30,125 bases of DNA. Origin: a virus. The DNA is taken from the IMG/VR virus record IMGVR_UViG_3300024518_003049, positions 1 to 30,125 of that record; one strand, 5' to 3'. Each line of letters begins with the position of its first letter. The stretch's first letter is position 1. The position numbers and the translations under genes are program-made. This document shows positions 27,861-30,125 of the stretch, piece by piece. The notes under the pieces were generated by a model. That model was not told the DNA's origin, searched no databases, and saw only the letters and a program-made list of their open reading frames with translations.

Positions 27861-29585
27861 ATGGGATACGAGCAGCGTTCACCACAGCCTGAAGTAAGAC
27901 AATTCGGTGGGTTAAACACCCGGGACTCGGAGATTGCTCTACCCGGGAACGACAGCCCATCCATGCTGAATGTTTCCCTCCATCCAGCCGGCTCTGTTCA
28001 GTCCAGGGAGGGGATGCGGGCACTGACCAGCCCGACTGGTGAGTTCAAGATTGACGCGATAATGAGCCTCCAGAATCCAGAAGAGGGCAGGATCTTTTTG
28101 TACTGCATCGCTGACGGCACGATCTACCGGACGACTGACCCCGGGGTGTGGTCCTGGCTTGAGGCAAAGATCGACGGGGCGCCGGCCGAGAGCGTTGTAA
28201 TGCCCGCGGTCGATCACCACTACGGCAGAGAGAACACCAGATATTACGACCTTGACAGCACCACTGAATATCCGGCCTGCCTTTACATTTGCAGGACAGA
28301 CGGCGCACCCATTGTGGCGGTCGGTGCCGTTGACCCCGACGCAGACCTATTTGAGATACCAGTTGGTGTTGCTGGTATTCCAGGAACGCCAGGCACCCCT
28401 GGAACCCCTGGGTACAACCCCGACTGGGATGGGGACATGGGGTTCCCCAAGTTTATCAGACTGATTGGACTTGGCGCTGGTGAACGGCTTCATGCCTGGG
28501 GATTTGAGGGGAACAAGAGCATTTCCTATTATTCAGCACTAGACGAGCCATACAACTTCATCAGGGCAAAAATGGACTATAACCTTGACGCAAACCCAGA
28601 GGTTGACGGCGGGTTCTATGGCGTGCGCCTTGGCGATGGCGACGAGATTGTCACAATCGTTGACATGGTTTCGTACACTGTGATTTTCAAAAAGAACAAC
28701 ACTTTCCTTTACACCGGAGATCCTGGGTCAACGGACTGGGCCCTCAAGAAGACGATCCCGGTTGGTTGCGTATCGGACAGGGCATGGGTCAAAGTAGGAG
28801 ATGACATCTTGTTCTGGGCCAAGGACGGCCCCCGTGCCCTGTCTGCTGTTTTTGAGTACGGCGACCTCGCCCACGCGAATGTTGCGCTGAAGATCCTGGA
28901 CGAGGTTGTCGGGGTTATCCCGGACGACTTCGATAAAATCTGCTGCTACCACGACCCAACGAACATGCGGGTTATTTGGTATGTGCCGATGCTTGGAAAC
29001 TCCTACAATAACGCAGCATTCGTGTTCTACTACGACCGGGGAATTTTCACACGATGGTCCGGTGGCGCCACAAATATCATGGACGTTGAGCGGGTCATAA
29101 CTGACGGGTCACAAACAGAACGGATTATTGCCGGTGGATACGACACCGGTGTTGTTCAACTTCAGTATGGCGATGCCGACGTTGAGAACATTGATGATGT
29201 CATCACGTTGGACGATATTGAAAAAACCTACATCACCGGCTGGATCCAAACTGGGTCCGTGGCAGACGCAACGCGGTCGCTCTGGGTTGACTTCTTCTTT
29301 GGAGATGGTGGCGGTGGAGTTGATATTGAGTTCCAGACAGACCTAAACGAAACCTGGGAGCCAATAGATCGGATCACAAGCTCCATGGGTGGCTCTGGAT
29401 CAATCTGGGGATCGTTCAAGTGGGGCGACGGCACAAAGTGGGGGCAGACCGGACGTTCATTCGTGAGGTACGAGATGGACGCCCTGTTCCGCCTGATTCG
29501 ATTCAGGTTCAGCAAGACTGGACAACTCGGTTTCGAAACAATGGGCTTCAGGATTGAAATGCGAGAAAGGGGATCGAGAGCATGA
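27861..29585 (+). CDS. Tail nozzle-like virion protein (574 aa)
   Basis: The N-terminus FGGLNTRDSEIALPGNDSPS (then MLNVSLHPAGSVQSREGM) is typical of podovirus nozzle or structural proteins with repeated beta blades. A short collagen-like run (GIPGTPGTPGTPG) lies near residue 170. The rest is beta-rich with YSALDEPYNFIRAK and DMVSYTVIFKKNNTFLY. Its position matches T7 gp12. It ends overlapping the next gene by four bases. The exact homology needs a search. Confidence 0.6.
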   Translation: MGYEQRSPQPEVRQFGGLNTRDSEIALPGNDSPSMLNVSLHPAGSVQSREGMRALTSPTGEFKIDAIMSLQNPEEGRIFLYCIADGTIYRTTDPGVWSWLEAKIDGAPAESVVMPAVDHHYGRENTRYYDLDSTTEYPACLYICRTDGAPIVAVGAVDPDADLFEIPVGVAGIPGTPGTPGTPGYNPDWDGDMGFPKFIRLIGLGAGERLHAWGFEGNKSISYYSALDEPYNFIRAKMDYNLDANPEVDGGFYGVRLGDGDEIVTIVDMVSYTVIFKKNNTFLYTGDPGSTDWALKKTIPVGCVSDRAWVKVGDDILFWAKDGPRALSAVFEYGDLAHANVALKILDEVVGVIPDDFDKICCYHDPTNMRVIWYVPMLGNSYNNAAFVFYYDRGIFTRWSGGATNIMDVERVITDGSQTERIIAGGYDTGVVQLQYGDADVENIDDVITLDDIEKTYITGWIQTGSVADATRSLWVDFFFGDGGGGVDIEFQTDLNETWEPIDRITSSMGGSGSIWGSFKWGDGTKWGQTGRSFVRYEMDALFRLIRFRFSKTGQLGFETMGFRIEMRERGSRA

Positions 29586-30082
29586 CATGGATTCCAGTAC
29601 CCGTAAACCCCAAGGATGTTACGGCTGACTTTCTGTTCAACATAGCCAAGAAGCACCGGCTTATTCGGGCAAGCACTGTTGACGACATTGTGCACTTCAA
29701 GGAGATCTGCTCCAGGTGTGCGGTAATCCTGATAGAGGATGACGAAACCAAGGAAGAGATCGGCCACGTTATTTTCTCTAATATCCAGGACGGGGAATCA
29801 GCGGATCTTGACCTGATCCCCAACCCGAAGTATTTCAGTCCGGCTCACCCTGAGTTCAGGGAAGAAATCAAAGTGGCCTTGGTCCCTGTTCTCGAAAGCC
29901 TGATGGAAGGAAGAAGCCTGCGGCGGGTAAATGCGTCCGTCCCGGAATCACGAAACAGAACCAAGAAGGCGTTAATGGCCTGTGGGTTTGAAAAAGAGGG
30001 CGTCACAAGAAAAGGGATAAAGTTCGCCGGCAAGGAAGCCGAGAACATCATCAATATGGGCCTGCTTTCGGGTAAGGAGTAG
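29582..30082 (+). CDS. GNAT-like, T7 gp13-type protein (166 aa)
   Basis: The 166-aa product has a GNAT-like C-terminus (RRVNASVPESRNRTKKALMA, then CGFEKEGVTRKG), the acetyl-CoA-binding-style ending seen in T7 gp13-type proteins, which many phages encode between nozzle and internal virion genes. The N-terminal half (KHRLIRASTVDDIVHFKEI) and the strand CAVILIEDDETKEEIGHVIF also fit the fold. It starts on the preceding stop (ATGA-type overlap). Catalytic activity is doubtful, since gp13 acts in virion assembly. Confidence 0.6.
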   Translation: MTWIPVPVNPKDVTADFLFNIAKKHRLIRASTVDDIVHFKEICSRCAVILIEDDETKEEIGHVIFSNIQDGESADLDLIPNPKYFSPAHPEFREEIKVALVPVLESLMEGRSLRRVNASVPESRNRTKKALMACGFEKEGVTRKGIKFAGKEAENIINMGLLSGKE

Positions 30083-30085
30083 ATC

Positions 30086-30125
30086 ATGGGTTTCTGGAAA
30101 GGCGTAGGCGGGGCAGTAACCGGGG
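30086..30125 (+). CDS. Start of the next virion gene (truncated by the window end)
   Basis: AAGGAG precedes the ATG at 30086, and the readable start is MGFWKGVGGAVTG. The glycine-rich hydrophobic opening resembles phage internal virion (gp14-like) proteins, but only 13 codons are visible. Confidence 0.55.
   Translation, partial: MGFWKGVGGAVTG

Noticed and set aside
1-30125. CRISPR array, tRNA, rRNA, integrase, IS element
   Set aside because: No regularly spaced repeats, cloverleaf-like sequence, recombinase motif or terminal inverted repeats were seen on either strand by eye.

Overview
The window is a stretch of tailed-phage genome, most likely a podovirus-type phage of a Gram-negative host. 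It holds a large terminase, portal, scaffold, an N4-gp56-type major capsid protein, a decoration protein, a beta-helix tailspike, and adaptor, nozzle and internal-virion genes in T7/N4-like order, next to a holin/spanin-like cluster. Genes are packed with ATGA, TGATG, TAATG or TTGA overlaps. I saw no tRNA, rRNA, integrase, IS element or CRISPR array. The Gram-negative host is inferred from the Sec and Tat signal peptides and the spanin-like genes.

Layout. (1) Positions 1-5286, rightward: small unknown proteins, a C5-cytosine DNA methyltransferase, a primary-type sigma-70 factor with an added zinc-ribbon tail, small zinc-finger and membrane proteins, and an HNH endonuclease. (2) Positions 5287-5571: a convergent intergenic region with a strong, probably bidirectional terminator and a repeated ACTGTTTC motif. 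(3) Positions 5572-9145, leftward: a tightly coupled operon of small proteins, including a GP88-like protein and a short RadC/JAB-domain protein. (4) Positions 9146-9538: a divergent, gene-poor control region. (5) Positions 9539-30125, rightward: a possible small terminase; a T-rich accessory island (about 10.2-12.3 kb) that opens with an Acb2-like anti-CBASS sponge and includes two small proteins resembling consecutive pieces of a large terminase; a Tat-signal protein; secreted virion-like proteins, including an 1178-aa Asp-box protein; lysis-type membrane genes; then the packaging, head and tail genes.

How the genes fit together. The sigma factor could redirect host RNA polymerase to phage promoters. 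The methyltransferase (possibly with an overprinted second protein) and the Acb2-like protein look like counter-defence. The right half builds and fills the capsid. Unusual points are dual-frame conservation inside the methyltransferase gene, terminase-like fragments far from the true terminase, repeated Sec/Tat signal peptides on phage proteins including the tailspike, and a duplicated hairpin plus Shine-Dalgarno leader in front of two head-module genes. All family calls come from reading motifs by eye; no database search was possible.
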